NCBI RefSeq assembly: GCF_900601905.1
Contig: NZ_UWFA01000137.1
Coordinates: 372,001 to 436,000, forward strand
DNA: 64,000 nt
Direction: 5' to 3'
DNA from: Pseudomonas viridiflava
Lineage (GTDB): Bacteria > Pseudomonadota > Gammaproteobacteria > Pseudomonadales > Pseudomonadaceae
The notes beneath the pieces are model-generated. The model made no database searches. It was not told the DNA's origin and worked only from the letters and a program-made list of their open reading frames with translations. Shown here piece by piece: positions 1-7,693 of the stretch (position 1 is the stretch's first letter; each line of letters begins with the position of its first letter). The translations under genes and the position numbers were made by a program.

Positions 1-230
1 TCCCGGCTGGCCAATTGCAGCGCCTCGGCGGCTTCGGTGAGGTAGAGTTTTTTGCCGATGTATTCGAACAGCGGCTGGCCGATCAGTTCTTCCAGCTGGC
101 GAATCTGCAGGCTGACAGCGGGCTGTGTAAGCGCCATTTCATCGGCCGCGCGGCTATAGGACTTCAGATCACAGACTTCATTGAAAATCCGCAATTGACG
201 CAATGTCATGCGCATCAATGACTTACGCAT
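1..230 (-). CDS. LysR-family transcriptional regulator (N-terminal part, cut by window edge)
   Basis: The reverse strand reads from an ATG at 230 into a typical LysR winged helix-turn-helix: LRQLRIFNEVCDLKSYSRAA, then LTQPAVSLQIRQLEELIG and PLFEY. About 76 residues are present and the effector domain lies off the left edge. It is divergent from the pyruvate carboxylase genes starting at 415. A LysR gene next to pycA-pycB is the usual Pseudomonas arrangement, so it probably controls them, but that is inference. A perfect 6-6-6 inverted repeat in the shared upstream region (266-283) is a candidate binding site. Confidence 0.9.
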   Translation of the reverse strand, partial: MRKSLMRMTLRQLRIFNEVCDLKSYSRAADEMALTQPAVSLQIRQLEELIGQPLFEYIGKKLYLTEAAEALQLASR

Positions 231-265
231 ATATCAAGGCTCCGTACACTCGCTGAATTCCCAAC

Positions 266-283
266 TATAAGCTTTTACTTATA
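266..283. promoter_or_regulatory. Inverted repeat TATAAG-N6-CTTATA, candidate LysR operator
   Basis: TATAAG (266-271) and CTTATA (278-283) are perfect inverted arms around six bases in the divergent spacer between the LysR gene and pycA. Spacing and AT content resemble LysR-type T-N11-A boxes. The role is inferred from position and symmetry only. Confidence 0.45.
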
Positions 284-414
284 CACAACCCAATTTTTAC
301 TCATTTTTATTAATCCCTGATCCGGCATAGGGTGTCCCTGCGGCAATTAACCACACGTGCTGTTACAAAGAGCCCGGTTTGCCGGTCGCTGTTCAACGGT
401 CGAGGACACAACTC

Positions 415-1830
415 GTGATAACAAAAATCCTGATCGCCAACCGCGGTGAAATTGCTGTGCGCATAGTGCGCGCCTGTGCCGAGATGGGCATTCGCTCGGT
501 GGCGGTGTTTTCTGACGCCGACCGCCACGCGCTGCATGTAAAGCGTGCAGACGAGGCCCACAGCATCGGTGCCGAACCCCTTGCGGGTTATCTGAACCCG
601 CGCAAGCTGGTCAATCTTGCAGTGGAAACCGGCTGCGATGCGTTGCACCCCGGTTATGGTTTTCTTTCGGAAAATGCTGAGCTGGCCGACATCTGCGCCG
701 AACGTGGAATCAAGTTCATTGGCCCGTCTGCCGAAGTCATCCGTCGTATGGGGGACAAGACTGAAGCCCGGCGCAGCATGATCAAAGCCGGTGTGCCGGT
801 GACGCCCGGCACCGAAGGCAACGTTGCGGATATTGCCGAAGCCTTGCTCGAAGGTGATCGCATTGGCTACCCGGTCATGCTCAAGGCAACTTCCGGTGGC
901 GGCGGGCGCGGTATTCGTCGCTGCAACAGCCGAGAAGAGCTGGAGCAGGCGTTCCCTCGGGTCATCTCCGAAGCCACCAAGGCCTTTGGTTCGGCCGAAG
1001 TGTTCCTCGAAAAATGCATCGTCAACCCCAAGCACATTGAAGCGCAGATCCTCGGTGACAGTTTTGGCAGCGTGGTGCACCTGTTCGAGCGCGATTGCTC
1101 GATCCAGCGGCGTAACCAGAAGCTCATCGAAATCGCCCCGAGCCCGCAACTGACCCCGGAGCAGCGGGCGTATATCGGTGACCTGTCGGTGCGTGCCGCC
1201 AAGGCTGTGGGTTACGAGAACGCGGGCACCGTGGAGTTCCTGCTCGCCGAGGGCGAGGTGTACTTCATGGAGATGAACACCCGGGTGCAGGTCGAGCACA
1301 CGATCACCGAAGAAATCACCGGCATCGATATCGTCCGTGAGCAGATCCGCATCGCCTCGGGCCTGCCGCTGTCGATCAAGCAGGAAGACATCATCCACCG
1401 GGGCTTCGCCCTGCAATTCCGGATCAACGCCGAAGACCCGAAGAACAACTTTCTGCCCAGTTTCGGCAAGATCACTCGCTACTACGCGCCCGGCGGCCCC
1501 GGAGTGCGGACTGATACGGCGATCTATACCGGCTACACGATTCCGCCGTTTTACGACTCCATGTGCCTGAAGCTGATCGTCTGGGCGCTGACCTGGGAGG
1601 AGGCGATGGATCGGGGCCTGCGGGCTCTGGACGACATGCGCCTGCAAGGGGTGAAAACCACGGCGGCGTATTACCAGGAAATCCTGCGCAACCCGGAATT
1701 TCGTAGCGGCCAGTTCAACACCAGTTTTGTGGAAAGCCATCCTGAACTGACCAACTACTCGATCAAGCGCAAACCCGAAGAGCTGGCCCTGGCCATCGCC
1801 GCCGCCATCGCCGCGCATGCGGGCCTGTGA
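415..1830 (+). CDS. pycA: Pyruvate carboxylase subunit A (biotin carboxylase)
   Basis: This 471-residue protein begins ITKILIANRGEIAVRI and has the biotin-carboxylase order: N-terminal domain, ATP-grasp domain with the glycine-rich KATSGGGGRGI loop near residue 160, and the FMEMNTRVQVEH active-site motif near residue 285. It would carboxylate biotin on the partner subunit with ATP and bicarbonate. The GTG at 415 is chosen because cgagga (401-406) lies about 8 bases upstream; an in-frame ATG at 379 would add a tail unlike the family. It lies 11 bases before pycB. Two-subunit pyruvate carboxylase replenishes oxaloacetate. An acetyl-CoA carboxylase AccC would look similar, but pairing with the oadA-like pycB favours pyruvate carboxylase. 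Confidence 0.93.
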   Translation: MITKILIANRGEIAVRIVRACAEMGIRSVAVFSDADRHALHVKRADEAHSIGAEPLAGYLNPRKLVNLAVETGCDALHPGYGFLSENAELADICAERGIKFIGPSAEVIRRMGDKTEARRSMIKAGVPVTPGTEGNVADIAEALLEGDRIGYPVMLKATSGGGGRGIRRCNSREELEQAFPRVISEATKAFGSAEVFLEKCIVNPKHIEAQILGDSFGSVVHLFERDCSIQRRNQKLIEIAPSPQLTPEQRAYIGDLSVRAAKAVGYENAGTVEFLLAEGEVYFMEMNTRVQVEHTITEEITGIDIVREQIRIASGLPLSIKQEDIIHRGFALQFRINAEDPKNNFLPSFGKITRYYAPGGPGVRTDTAIYTGYTIPPFYDSMCLKLIVWALTWEEAMDRGLRALDDMRLQGVKTTAAYYQEILRNPEFRSGQFNTSFVESHPELTNYSIKRKPEELALAIAAAIAAHAGL

Positions 1831-1841
1831 GGAATAAAACA

Positions 1842-3650
1842 ATGAGCAAACAAATCTTCGTAACCGACACCATCCTGCGCGATGCTCACCAGTCGCTGCT
1901 GGCCACGCGCATGCGCACTGAGGACATGCTGCCGATCTGCGACAAGCTCGACCAGGTCGGCTATTGGTCGCTGGAGTGCTGGGGCGGCGCGACCTTCGAT
2001 GCCTGCGTGCGTTTCCTCAAAGAAGATCCGTGGGAGCGCCTGCGGCATTTGCGTGCGGCACTGCCTAACACGCGTCTGCAAATGTTGCTGCGCGGCCAGA
2101 ACCTGCTCGGTTATCGGCACTACAGCGACGACGTGGTGAAAGCCTTCGTCGCCAAAGCGGCTGCCAACGGCATTGATGTGTTCCGCATCTTCGACGCCAT
2201 GAACGATGTGCGTAACCTGCGTGTGGCGATCGAAGCGGTCAAAGAGTCGGGCAAACACGCTCAAGGCACCATCGCTTACACCACCAGTCCGGTACACACC
2301 ATTTCGGCCTTCGTCGAGCAGGCCAGACAGATGGAAGCCATGGGTTGCGATTCGGTGGCGATCAAGGACATGGCCGGGTTGCTGACACCTTATGCTACTG
2401 GCGAGCTGGTCAAGGCACTCAAAGCCGAGCAGTCCTTGCCAGTGTTCATCCACTCTCACGATACGGCTGGCCTGGCCGCCATGTGCCAGCTCAAAGCCAT
2501 TGAAAACGGTGCCGACCACATCGATACCGCAATCTCCAGCTTCGCCTGGGGCACCAGCCATCCGGGTACTGAATCCATGGTCGCAGCCCTTAAAGGCAGC
2601 GAGTTCGACACCGGCCTGAACCTGGAGCTGTTGCAGGAAATCGGCTTGTACTTCTACGCGGTGCGTAAGAAATATCACCAGTTCGAGAGCGAATTCACTG
2701 CCGTCGATACCCGCGTGCAAGTCAACCAGGTGCCAGGCGGGATGATTTCCAACCTCGCCAACCAGCTCAAGGAGCAGGGCGCGCTGAACCGTATGGGTGA
2801 AGTGCTGGCCGAGATTCCCCGCGTACGCAAGGACCTGGGCTATCCGCCACTGGTGACGCCGACTTCGCAAATCGTCGGTACTCAGGCGTTCTTCAACGTA
2901 CTGGCAGGCGAGCGCTACAAGACCATCACCAATGAAGTGAAGCTCTACCTGCAGGGCGGCTATGGCAAGGCGCCGGGCAACGTGGACGAAACGCTGCGTC
3001 GTCAGGCCATAGGTAACGAAGAACTGATTGATGTGCGTCCTGCGGATCTGCTCAAGCCCGAAATGAACAAGCTGCGCGATGACATTGGCGCGTTGGCGAC
3101 ATGCGAAGAGGACGTGCTCACTTATGCGATGTTTCCGGACATTGGGCGCAAGTTCCTGGAAGAACGCGCCGCTGGCACCTTGAAGCCGGAAGTGCTGCTA
3201 CCGATTCCCGAAGCAGGCGGTGTAAGCAAGCCCGGTGGCGAAGGTGTGCCGACCGAGTTCGTCATCGACGTCCACGGCGAAAGTTACCGGGTCGACATCA
3301 CCGGAGTGGGCGTCAAGGCCGAAGGCAAGCGTCACTTCTATCTGTCCATCGATGGCATGCCCGAGGAAGTGGTCTTCGAACCCCTCAACGAGTTCGTCAG
3401 CGGCGGCGCCAGCAAGCGTAACCAGGCCAGCGCTCCCGGCCATGTCAGCACCAGCATGCCGGGCAACATCGTTGACGTGCTGGTCAAGGAAGGCGACAGG
3501 GTCAAGGCCGGCCAGGCGGTGCTGATCACCGAAGCGATGAAAATGGAAACCGAAGTTCAGGCCGCGATCGCCGGCAAGGTGGTTGCCATCCACGTCGCCA
3601 AGGGTGATCGGGTCAACCCGGGCGAGATTCTGGTCGAGATCGAGGGTTGA
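1842..3650 (+). CDS. pycB: Pyruvate carboxylase subunit B (carboxyltransferase plus biotin carrier)
   Basis: This 602-residue protein starts at the ATG at 1842, just after pycA with ggaat as ribosome binding site. The N-terminal half is an HMGL-like TIM barrel (VTDTILRDAHQSLLATRMR, then AMNDVRN, metal-site IHSHDTAGLAAM). The middle is the conserved PYC/OADA domain (QVPGGMISNLANQL). The C-terminal 75 residues form a biotinyl domain with EAMKMET, the biotinylated lysine being about residue 567. It transfers CO2 from biotin to pyruvate to make oxaloacetate in the cytoplasm. Oxaloacetate decarboxylase alpha chain is similar, but no membrane beta/gamma subunits are nearby. Confidence 0.93.
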   Translation: MSKQIFVTDTILRDAHQSLLATRMRTEDMLPICDKLDQVGYWSLECWGGATFDACVRFLKEDPWERLRHLRAALPNTRLQMLLRGQNLLGYRHYSDDVVKAFVAKAAANGIDVFRIFDAMNDVRNLRVAIEAVKESGKHAQGTIAYTTSPVHTISAFVEQARQMEAMGCDSVAIKDMAGLLTPYATGELVKALKAEQSLPVFIHSHDTAGLAAMCQLKAIENGADHIDTAISSFAWGTSHPGTESMVAALKGSEFDTGLNLELLQEIGLYFYAVRKKYHQFESEFTAVDTRVQVNQVPGGMISNLANQLKEQGALNRMGEVLAEIPRVRKDLGYPPLVTPTSQIVGTQAFFNVLAGERYKTITNEVKLYLQGGYGKAPGNVDETLRRQAIGNEELIDVRPADLLKPEMNKLRDDIGALATCEEDVLTYAMFPDIGRKFLEERAAGTLKPEVLLPIPEAGGVSKPGGEGVPTEFVIDVHGESYRVDITGVGVKAEGKRHFYLSIDGMPEEVVFEPLNEFVSGGASKRNQASAPGHVSTSMPGNIVDVLVKEGDRVKAGQAVLITEAMKMETEVQAAIAGKVVAIHVAKGDRVNPGEILVEIEG

Positions 3651-3671
3651 AACACATTTACGCATGACCGG

Positions 3672-3742
3672 TAGCGCTGCCGAGTGCTGCGAAAGCTGCG
3701 TATCTGATACACCGTATTCGCAGCCTGCGGCAGCCCCTACAG
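3672..3742. repeat. REP-type palindromic repeat (family C)
   Basis: Imperfect inverted arms, ctgccgagtgctgcgaa near 3678 and ttcgcagcctgcggcag at 3717-3733, flank a short loop and end in cccctacag. The same unit recurs at 18446-18516 and 26957-27021. It lies between pycB and its terminator. Confidence 0.7.
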
Positions 3743-3766
3743 GGCTACCGCTTTACAATTTCCTCT

Positions 3767-3794
3767 GGGGAGCACTCGTGGCTCCCCTTTTTTT
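3767..3794 (+). terminator. Rho-independent terminator after pycB
   Basis: GGGGAGC (3767-3773) and GCTCCCC (3781-3787) form a 7-bp stem followed directly by seven T residues (3788-3794). It ends the rightward pycA-pycB unit. The rest of the 3651-3964 gap holds only a REP-type repeat and a solitary REP-like end near 3950. Confidence 0.85.
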
Positions 3795-3964
3795 CGCTCC
3801 GATTCTGCCCGGCTGCAATTTAATGCGGCCAGGCCCTTTTGGCTTGCAGAGGGGGGTAGTGAGGCGTCGTCGGCAGATCGGTTGATGGTGCCTGCGACGC
3901 CTCTGTTTGATGGGTGATTCTGTGGAAGAGCCCGTGCACCGCGAATCGCAACCTTCGGCAGCAG

Positions 3965-4639
3965 CTACAGATTCCGAAAAGCCTCCAGCCCTTGGATCTG
4001 TTGTCCATCCTGGAAGTTGTCTTGCGCCAGCCAACCCTCGAAGGCTCGTTGCAGCAGGGGCCATTCGCTGTCGAGGATCGAATACCAGGCGGTATTGCGG
4101 TTCAGGCCTTTGACCACCATGTGTTGGCGGAAGGTGCCTTCGTAGGTAAAGCCAAAGCGTTCGGCTGCGCGCTTGGAGCGGGCGTTGTCGCCATTGCATT
4201 TCCATTCCAGCCGACGATTGCCCAGGGCGAAGGATTCTCTGGTCAGCAGGTAAATCGCTTCGGTGCCTTTGGCGGTACGTTGCATGGCGGCGCCGAAGGT
4301 GACGTGGCCGATTTCGATTCGGCCCTGAGCGGGCACGATAGACATCAGGCTCAGGCAGCCATCGACTGCGCCGGTTGCCTGATCGACCACGGCGTAGAAC
4401 CACGGGTCGGTATCGGCAGCATGGCGGGTCAGCCAGGCATCGAATGCTTCGCGCTCGGTGAAGGGTCCGTAAGGCAGGTAGTCCCACAGCTTTGGATCCG
4501 CGCCGGGGCCTTGCAATGCAGCCCACAAGCCGTCGCCATGGCGCGCAACGTCGAGTTTTTCAAGGCGAATGAAGCGGCCTTCCAGGGTTCGGCTGTCGGG
4601 GAGCCGGGCAGGTTGCCAATCAGGTACAGGGTTGGACAT
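3965..4639 (-). CDS. GNAT N-acetyltransferase, RimJ/RimL-like
   Basis: The 224-residue protein has the acetyltransferase_3 layout: RFIRLEKLD strand near residue 22, WFYAVVD and GRIEIGHVTF strands, then LEWKCNGDNARSKRAAERFGF, the acetyl-CoA/C-terminal helix signature. It would acetylate an amino group with acetyl-CoA; the substrate cannot be told. The start has AGGAG six bases upstream, lying inside the last codons of the preceding acetyltransferase gene (stop at 4643), so the two are probably translationally coupled. Two unrelated GNAT genes in tandem suggests a small detoxification or modification operon, but this is inference. Confidence 0.9.
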   Translation of the reverse strand: MSNPVPDWQPARLPDSRTLEGRFIRLEKLDVARHGDGLWAALQGPGADPKLWDYLPYGPFTEREAFDAWLTRHAADTDPWFYAVVDQATGAVDGCLSLMSIVPAQGRIEIGHVTFGAAMQRTAKGTEAIYLLTRESFALGNRRLEWKCNGDNARSKRAAERFGFTYEGTFRQHMVVKGLNRNTAWYSILDSEWPLLQRAFEGWLAQDNFQDGQQIQGLEAFRNL

Positions 4640-4642
4640 GAA

Positions 4643-5095
4643 TCACTCCTGGATCATTTTGCGAAATTGAATGTAGCCCGGTCGCTCAGCGATGCGCTCG
4701 TAAAGCTGGATCGCCGTGGTGTTGGTTTCGTGGGTCAGCCAGTGAACCTTATCGCAACCGTTGGCTTTGGCGGTGGTGTAAACGTGTTCGATCAACAATC
4801 GCCCGACACCCGTGCCACGTTGTTCGGGAGAGACCAGCAAATCCTGAAGATAACAGGCGTTGGCGGTGCTCCAGTTCGAGCGGTGATAAATGAAATGGAC
4901 CATGCCCACCGCCTTGCCATCCTCCCAGGCCAATGCAGCGTTGGTCGGCTCCGCGGGGTCGAGAAAGCGCTGCCAGGTACTGGCGCTCACCGCGTCAGGC
5001 AATTGGGTTTTGTAAAAGGTCAGGTAGGCCTGCCACAGCGGCAGCCATGCGGCGTGATCCTGCTGGGTGACGGGGCGAATCTGGATAGTGGTCAT
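4643..5095 (-). CDS. GNAT N-acetyltransferase
   Basis: The 150-residue protein starts TTIQIRPVTQQDHAAWLPLW and contains the core GNAT motif A LLVSPEQRGTGVGRLLIEHV (R-x-x-G-x-G/A acetyl-CoA loop) and the C-terminal WLTHETNTTAIQLYERIAER. It resembles amino-acid or aminoglycoside-type N-acetyltransferases of unknown substrate. The ATG at 5095 has AGGAG upstream; longer in-frame starts to 5146 lack a ribosome site and add an uncharacteristic tail. It is the first gene of a two-gene leftward pair, three bases from the next start. Confidence 0.88.
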   Translation of the reverse strand: MTTIQIRPVTQQDHAAWLPLWQAYLTFYKTQLPDAVSASTWQRFLDPAEPTNAALAWEDGKAVGMVHFIYHRSNWSTANACYLQDLLVSPEQRGTGVGRLLIEHVYTTAKANGCDKVHWLTHETNTTAIQLYERIAERPGYIQFRKMIQE

Positions 5096-5215
5096 AATAG
5101 TCTCCTGTGTTTGATGACATGGCTTTGAGGCTCGTGCCGTAGACAACTATCTATCTCCATGCACCGGCATCTCGCGGCTGAAGCCGCTCCTACGACGAGG
5201 CGCTTGGAAATGCTT

Positions 5216-5839
5216 TCATTCCATCAGGCGAGCCACTTCTCGGTCTCTGGCGTCGCCGCTGGCTGAAAGCCCCTCACGTACGCCGTTGATGTCGTCGGCC
5301 GAGCGGTTCTGGCTCAGCTTGCGCTTGCCTTCAAGGCGCTCGATGGGCAACGCAAAACCGACGATGGCGCCAAGCATCTTGTCGATGTACTCGGCGGGTG
5401 CATCGGCGACGGCCCAGGGAGAGGCTCGGCCAGCCTCATGTTTGTCGGTCAGGCCGCTGACCACTTCAAGCAGTCGCGAGGCATCGGTGAATACTTCTGC
5501 CGTGCCGTAAGCGTGAACAGCCAGGTAATTCCAGGTAGGCACGACCTTGCCGTGCTCGGCTTTGGCCGGGTAAAACGCCGGGCTGACGTACGCATCTGCG
5601 CCAGGAAAAATCACCAACACCTGGGCACCGTTCTGCAGTGCGCGCCACTGTGGATTGGCACGCGCCAGATGACCGAACAAGGTGCCGTTTGCGCCTTCCT
5701 CGCTGCGCAGCAATAGCGGCAGATGGCTGGCCTGCATGCCTTCTTCGTCATGAGTGACCACAATCGCCAGGCGCGTCTCGGCCATCAACTGGTGCAGCCT
5801 TGCGGTATCGTCATCTTTGAACGCTGCTGGGTTGTACAT
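5216..5839 (-). CDS. PaiB-like FMN-binding negative transcriptional regulator
   Basis: The 207-residue protein begins MYNPAAFKDDDTARLHQLMAE and carries ASHLPLLL, LFGHLARANPQW and VSPAFYPAK with PTWNYLAVHAYG. This is the PaiB/FMN-binding split-barrel family. Bacillus PaiB represses sporulation and protease genes; in proteobacteria its role is unclear and may be enzymatic. It is divergent from the MocR gene at 5928, an arrangement in which the MocR protein often regulates the neighbour (inference). Confidence 0.88.
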   Translation of the reverse strand: MYNPAAFKDDDTARLHQLMAETRLAIVVTHDEEGMQASHLPLLLRSEEGANGTLFGHLARANPQWRALQNGAQVLVIFPGADAYVSPAFYPAKAEHGKVVPTWNYLAVHAYGTAEVFTDASRLLEVVSGLTDKHEAGRASPWAVADAPAEYIDKMLGAIVGFALPIERLEGKRKLSQNRSADDINGVREGLSASGDARDREVARLME

Positions 5840-5927
5840 AAAATTCTCCTTGGCGACGGGATCAATCCTAGGCAGCCTATTGGTTTGTTGTAAGAGCCAT
5901 TAGCAGTCAATTTGATAGGTCCAATTC

Positions 5928-7472
5928 ATGTCCGAGCTACCGTCGTTCCCGTTCAACCTGGCAGGCGTCGAGCTCGACCGGCGCCAGGGTTTGAGCCGTC
6001 AGCTGTATCAGGCCCTGCGGGTGCGCATCCTCGACGGGCGACTCTGCAGCGGCACGCGATTGCCCGCCAGCCGGGATCTGGCGGTGTCACTGGGGATTTC
6101 CCGCAATAGCGTGATGCGTGCCTACGACCAGCTTTACGCGGAAGGTTTCACTGACGGCCGTACCGGTGATGGCACCTACGTTGCGCAACTGGCTGCCCAG
6201 GTGGCGGTGCCGAGAAAAGTATCCACAAAAGTGTCCACAGGGTTATCAACAAGCTTACCCACAGGTTTATCCACAAATACCCTTAAGTCAGCGGAGATGA
6301 CGTCCGACGAAGTTATCCACAGTCGGGCCATCGGGCTGCTCAATCAGCATCACCTCAACCCGCCCGCCGTCAGTGCGCCTCGGGCTTTTCGGGTTGGGGT
6401 GCCGGCCTTTGATTTATTCCCGTTCGACGTATGGGGCAAGCTTTACGCGGCTTTCTGGCGTAAGCCGGACCTGGCAGTGCTGGGCTACGGGGAGGCGAGC
6501 GGTTATCGCCGCCTTCGCGAGCTGATTGCGATCTATCTGCGCACCTCTCGGGGGCTTCAGTGCAGCGTTGAGCAAATAGTAATCACCAGTGGTGCCCAGC
6601 AGGCGATCAGCCTTTGTGCACAGTTGTTATTGGAGCCGGGCGAGGGCGTGGCGATTGAAAATCCCGGCTATCGCGCCGCAGGTCATGCCTTTGCAGTAGC
6701 CGGCGCCAGGTTGCACGGGGTCGCCGTGGACGAAGAGGGCATGCGCGTCGCGCAGGTTGAGCAAAGCGACTGCAAACTGGCCTATGTCACCCCTTCGCAT
6801 CAGTACCCGACCGGGGTGGTCATGAGCCTGGCGCGTCGCCTTGAACTGCTCGCCTGGGCGCGCCGGACACGAGGCTGGATCGTCGAGGACGACTACGATG
6901 GCGAATACCGTTACAGCGGCGCGCCCCTGGCCCCCCTCGCGTCACTGGATCAGGCTGGGCGGGTGTTGTATGTCGGCACTTTCGGCAAGATCGCCTATCC
7001 GGGCTTGCGTCTGGGTTATCTGGTATTGCCGGTCGGGCTGGTCAAGCCGTTCAGCCAGCGTCGAGCCGTGGACATGCGCCACTCGGAGACCAGCACGCAG
7101 GCGGTGATGGCCGAGTTCATCGCCGCAGGCCACTTCCAGCGGCATATCCGGCGCATGCGCCGTGCTGCGCTGAGCCGTCGTAATGCCTTGCTGGCTCATT
7201 GGCCCGATGACATTCGCGGATGTGCCGCCATGCCCAGAGTCGTCGCCGGGCTGCATGTGGCGGTGAAGGTCGACAGCCTGGCCCGTGAACAGGAACTGGT
7301 TCACCAGGCTGAGAGCGTTGGCGTCGAAATCTCCCCGCTGAGCGGCTATTGGCTACCTGAATCCAGCGAATCAGCAGATCAGCGGGCTGGGCTGGTGTTG
7401 GGGTTTGCAGCCGTGCCTGAGGTGGATATCGTTGCGGCGCTGGAGAGGTTGAAGGTGGTGTGGCGGGATTGA
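5928..7472 (+). CDS. MocR/PdxR-family regulator (GntR wHTH fused to class I aminotransferase)
   Basis: The 514-residue fusion has a GntR-type winged helix at about residues 15-85 (GLSRQLYQALRVRILDGRL, TRLPASRDLAVSLGISRNSV). A linker of about 50 residues follows, then an aminotransferase-fold domain from about residue 145 to the end. VEDDYDGEYR and GTFGKIAYPGLRLGYL contain the predicted PLP lysine, K354. Such proteins sense PLP or amino compounds. The linker (about residues 98-132) is a degenerate four-residue repeat (KVST, KVST, GLST, SLPT, GLST) whose DNA is a run of DnaA-box-like 9-mers using TTA and ACA codons, unlike the rest of the gene; see the separate entry. Confidence 0.93.
   Translation: MSELPSFPFNLAGVELDRRQGLSRQLYQALRVRILDGRLCSGTRLPASRDLAVSLGISRNSVMRAYDQLYAEGFTDGRTGDGTYVAQLAAQVAVPRKVSTKVSTGLSTSLPTGLSTNTLKSAEMTSDEVIHSRAIGLLNQHHLNPPAVSAPRAFRVGVPAFDLFPFDVWGKLYAAFWRKPDLAVLGYGEASGYRRLRELIAIYLRTSRGLQCSVEQIVITSGAQQAISLCAQLLLEPGEGVAIENPGYRAAGHAFAVAGARLHGVAVDEEGMRVAQVEQSDCKLAYVTPSHQYPTGVVMSLARRLELLAWARRTRGWIVEDDYDGEYRYSGAPLAPLASLDQAGRVLYVGTFGKIAYPGLRLGYLVLPVGLVKPFSQRRAVDMRHSETSTQAVMAEFIAAGHFQRHIRRMRRAALSRRNALLAHWPDDIRGCAAMPRVVAGLHVAVKVDSLAREQELVHQAESVGVEISPLSGYWLPESSESADQRAGLVLGFAAVPEVDIVAALERLKVVWRD
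6219..6321 (+). repeat. Cluster of six DnaA-box-like 9-mers inside the MocR gene
   Basis: Same-orientation 9-mers: GTATCCACA (6219-6227), GTGTCCACA (6231-6239), TTATCAACA (6243-6251), TTACCCACA (6255-6263), TTATCCACA (6267-6275) and TTATCCACA (6313-6321). The first five are spaced exactly 12 bp apart. The last two match the TTATNCACA DnaA box perfectly; boxes 1, 3 and 4 differ at one base. The sixth is read in a different codon phase, so the protein repeat does not account for it. DnaA binding is inferred. Confidence 0.65.
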
Positions 7473-7505
7473 ATATTGGCCCTGTAGAGGGCCAGCAAGA
7501 TAACT

Positions 7506-7596
7506 CGTGGGACCGGCTTCAGCCTGGAAGGCGGAGTTTCAGCCGATGAACAGGGCATGGCTGAAATGGGCTTTCCCGGCTGAAGCCGGTCCCACG
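7506..7596. repeat. REP doublet (family A)
   Basis: Perfect 19-bp inverted arms beginning CGTGGGACCGGCTTC (7506-7524 and 7578-7596) flank a 53-bp centre. Relatives occur at 36662-36735, 39562-39652 and 53824-53912. It lies in the spacer after the MocR gene. Confidence 0.8.
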
Positions 7597-7693
7597 TCAA
7601 TCCGTTTGCAGGCAATCATGGAATCCCCCAAGGCTAAGCGAACGGCCTAACGCGATATACTCGCCGCCATTACCCCTTTTACCGAGACCTCTG

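Noticed and set aside
310..1842. Long open frame on the reverse strand opposite pycA
   Set aside because: It is the shadow of a GC-rich gene; pycA on the other strand has clear biotin-carboxylase motifs and a ribosome site.
3914..5128. 404-codon rightward open frame across both GNAT genes
   Set aside because: Both acetyltransferases have recognisable motifs and coupled ribosome sites on the reverse strand; the plus frame has no family features.
6219..6275. CRISPR-like interpretation of the 12-bp periodic repeat
   Set aside because: Units are only 12 bp with no spacers and lie in an open reading frame; the DnaA-box reading fits better.
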